From assembly GCA_027067035.1 (NCBI GenBank), contig JAMOMO010000196.1, positions 1 through 6,975 on the forward strand: a stretch of 6,975 bases of DNA, in the 5' to 3' direction. The notes beneath the pieces are model-generated. The model searched no databases and was not told the DNA's origin. It saw only the letters and a list, made by a program, of their open reading frames with translations. A program made the translations under genes and the position numbers. The stretch comes from Desulfobulbaceae bacterium. Lineage in GTDB: Bacteria > Desulfobacterota > Desulfobulbia > Desulfobulbales > Desulfocapsaceae. Positions 6,458 to 6,975 of the stretch are shown one piece after another (position 1 is the first letter of the stretch; each line of letters starts with the position of its first letter).

Positions 6458-6567
6458 TGTAATATATGAGACATCAGTGGGTCTCTGTAATCTTGTTTAA
6501 ACTCTTAAGGTATAAGGTCTGGTTTCAGGTTCAGGGCTATTGTTCCTGTTAAAGCCATATTGTTTTT

Positions 6568-6975
6568 ATGCGGATACCATTTTTAAAACAGTCTTCCCTT
6601 CTGCTCCGCCTTGTCGGATATGTTCTGGCCTTCTCGCTTTTTGTTGCCATATTGCTTTCCCTTCTGCAGTTGTGGCTGACACACCGGAGTGATCTTACTG
6701 CGGTGCGTCAGAATCTGACGCAGTTGCAAAGCAGTCATTCGGCTTCACTTGTCCGGTTCCTGTGGAACATGGACCAGGATGGTCTTGATGTGGAACTGAA
6801 AAGCATGCTGCAGTACCCGGATATTGTGGGGGTGAAACTCACCGGCAGTGAGCTGGAGGATCGTGTTTTTGGTACTGTTAATGAGGATGACAAAGATCTG
6901 ATAAAGAGCAGTTTCAATGTGTCAAAGCAGCTGGAGGGAAGGAATCTGACACTTGGAACAGTGACCATATATGCC
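6568..6975 (+). CDS. N-terminus of a membrane-anchored signal-transduction sensor (3' end outside window)
   Basis: The frame is open from the ATG at 6568 to the right edge, 136 codons. An in-frame stop at 6550-6552 makes this ATG the only sensible start, although its ribosome site is weak. A short basic N-terminus (MRIPFLKQSSLLLR) is followed by a membrane segment at ~12-36 (VGYVLAFSLFVAILLSLLQLWL). A probable periplasmic domain comes next: a helical stretch through residue ~60, then SASLVRFLWNMDQDGLDVEL and MLQYPDIVGVKL, then a beta-rich stretch. The pattern of hydrophobic-LWNMD, then L.....YPDIVGV, is common in the sensor region of membrane histidine kinases and diguanylate cyclases. A second membrane segment, HAMP, PAS and a kinase or GGDEF domain would be expected beyond the edge. 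The output domain is not visible, so the class is open. Confidence 0.75.
   Translation, partial: MRIPFLKQSSLLLRLVGYVLAFSLFVAILLSLLQLWLTHRSDLTAVRQNLTQLQSSHSASLVRFLWNMDQDGLDVELKSMLQYPDIVGVKLTGSELEDRVFGTVNEDDKDLIKSSFNVSKQLEGRNLTLGTVTIYA

Larger units (their letters stand above)
6340..6567. other. Intergenic region before the sensor gene
   Basis: These 228 bases hold no ORF I can support. They contain three successive hairpins (6373-6416, 6441-6457, 6468-6485) and then about 80 unstructured bases up to the ATG at 6568. I see no convincing promoter close to the gene. A TATAAG at 6511-6516 lacks a -35 at normal spacing. I looked for the GEMM (cyclic di-GMP) riboswitch core and did not find it. Confidence 0.4.

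Noticed and set aside
6340..6567. Cyclic di-GMP (GEMM) riboswitch before the sensor gene
   Set aside because: The hairpin layout prompted the idea, but the conserved GEMM core sequences are absent.
1..6975. CRISPR array, insertion sequence or prophage boundary
   Set aside because: No regularly spaced repeats, transposase motifs, terminal inverted repeats with target duplications, or tRNA-linked attachment sites are visible.

Overview
The window reads as bacterial chromosome of moderate GC content, with Gram-negative character: a secreted nuclease-like protein with a Sec signal peptide, a transmembrane chemoreceptor, and a membrane sensor with a short periplasmic domain. The gene mix and protein style fit a motile bacterium of the former Deltaproteobacteria (Desulfobacterota). 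That placement is an impression from the proteins, not something the sequence proves. There are no rRNA or tRNA genes, insertion sequences, CRISPR arrays or phage genes.

Layout. Bases 1-464 hold the C-terminal part of a protein cut by the left edge, with a helical, TPR-like end. After a 170-base gap comes an intact comM/yifB gene (635-2155, + strand), a Mg-chelatase-like AAA+ ATPase. Then, 78 bases on and in the same direction, comes an exported endonuclease/exonuclease/phosphatase (EEP) fold protein (2234-3451). A 100-base convergent spacer with a GC-rich hairpin separates it from a chemoreceptor gene on the minus strand (3554-5707). The chemoreceptor has two tandem CHASE3 sensor domains, HAMP and a full signalling domain. 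Bases 5721-6567 are mostly non-coding. They hold candidate promoters, a long AT-rich dyad, one doubtful 97-codon ORF and three hairpins. The right edge cuts a + strand gene starting at 6568, the N-terminus of a membrane-anchored signal-transduction sensor.

Functional reading. Two themes share the window. One is DNA handling: ComM, a branch-migration helicase in transformable bacteria, beside an exported putative nuclease or phosphodiesterase. The other is environmental sensing: an orphan chemoreceptor beside a divergently oriented membrane sensor. No link between the two is visible beyond proximity. Most coding content belongs to known families. The least explained parts are the duplicated CHASE3 sensor, the cysteine-rich exported EEP protein, and the structured 5.8-6.57 kb intergenic region.
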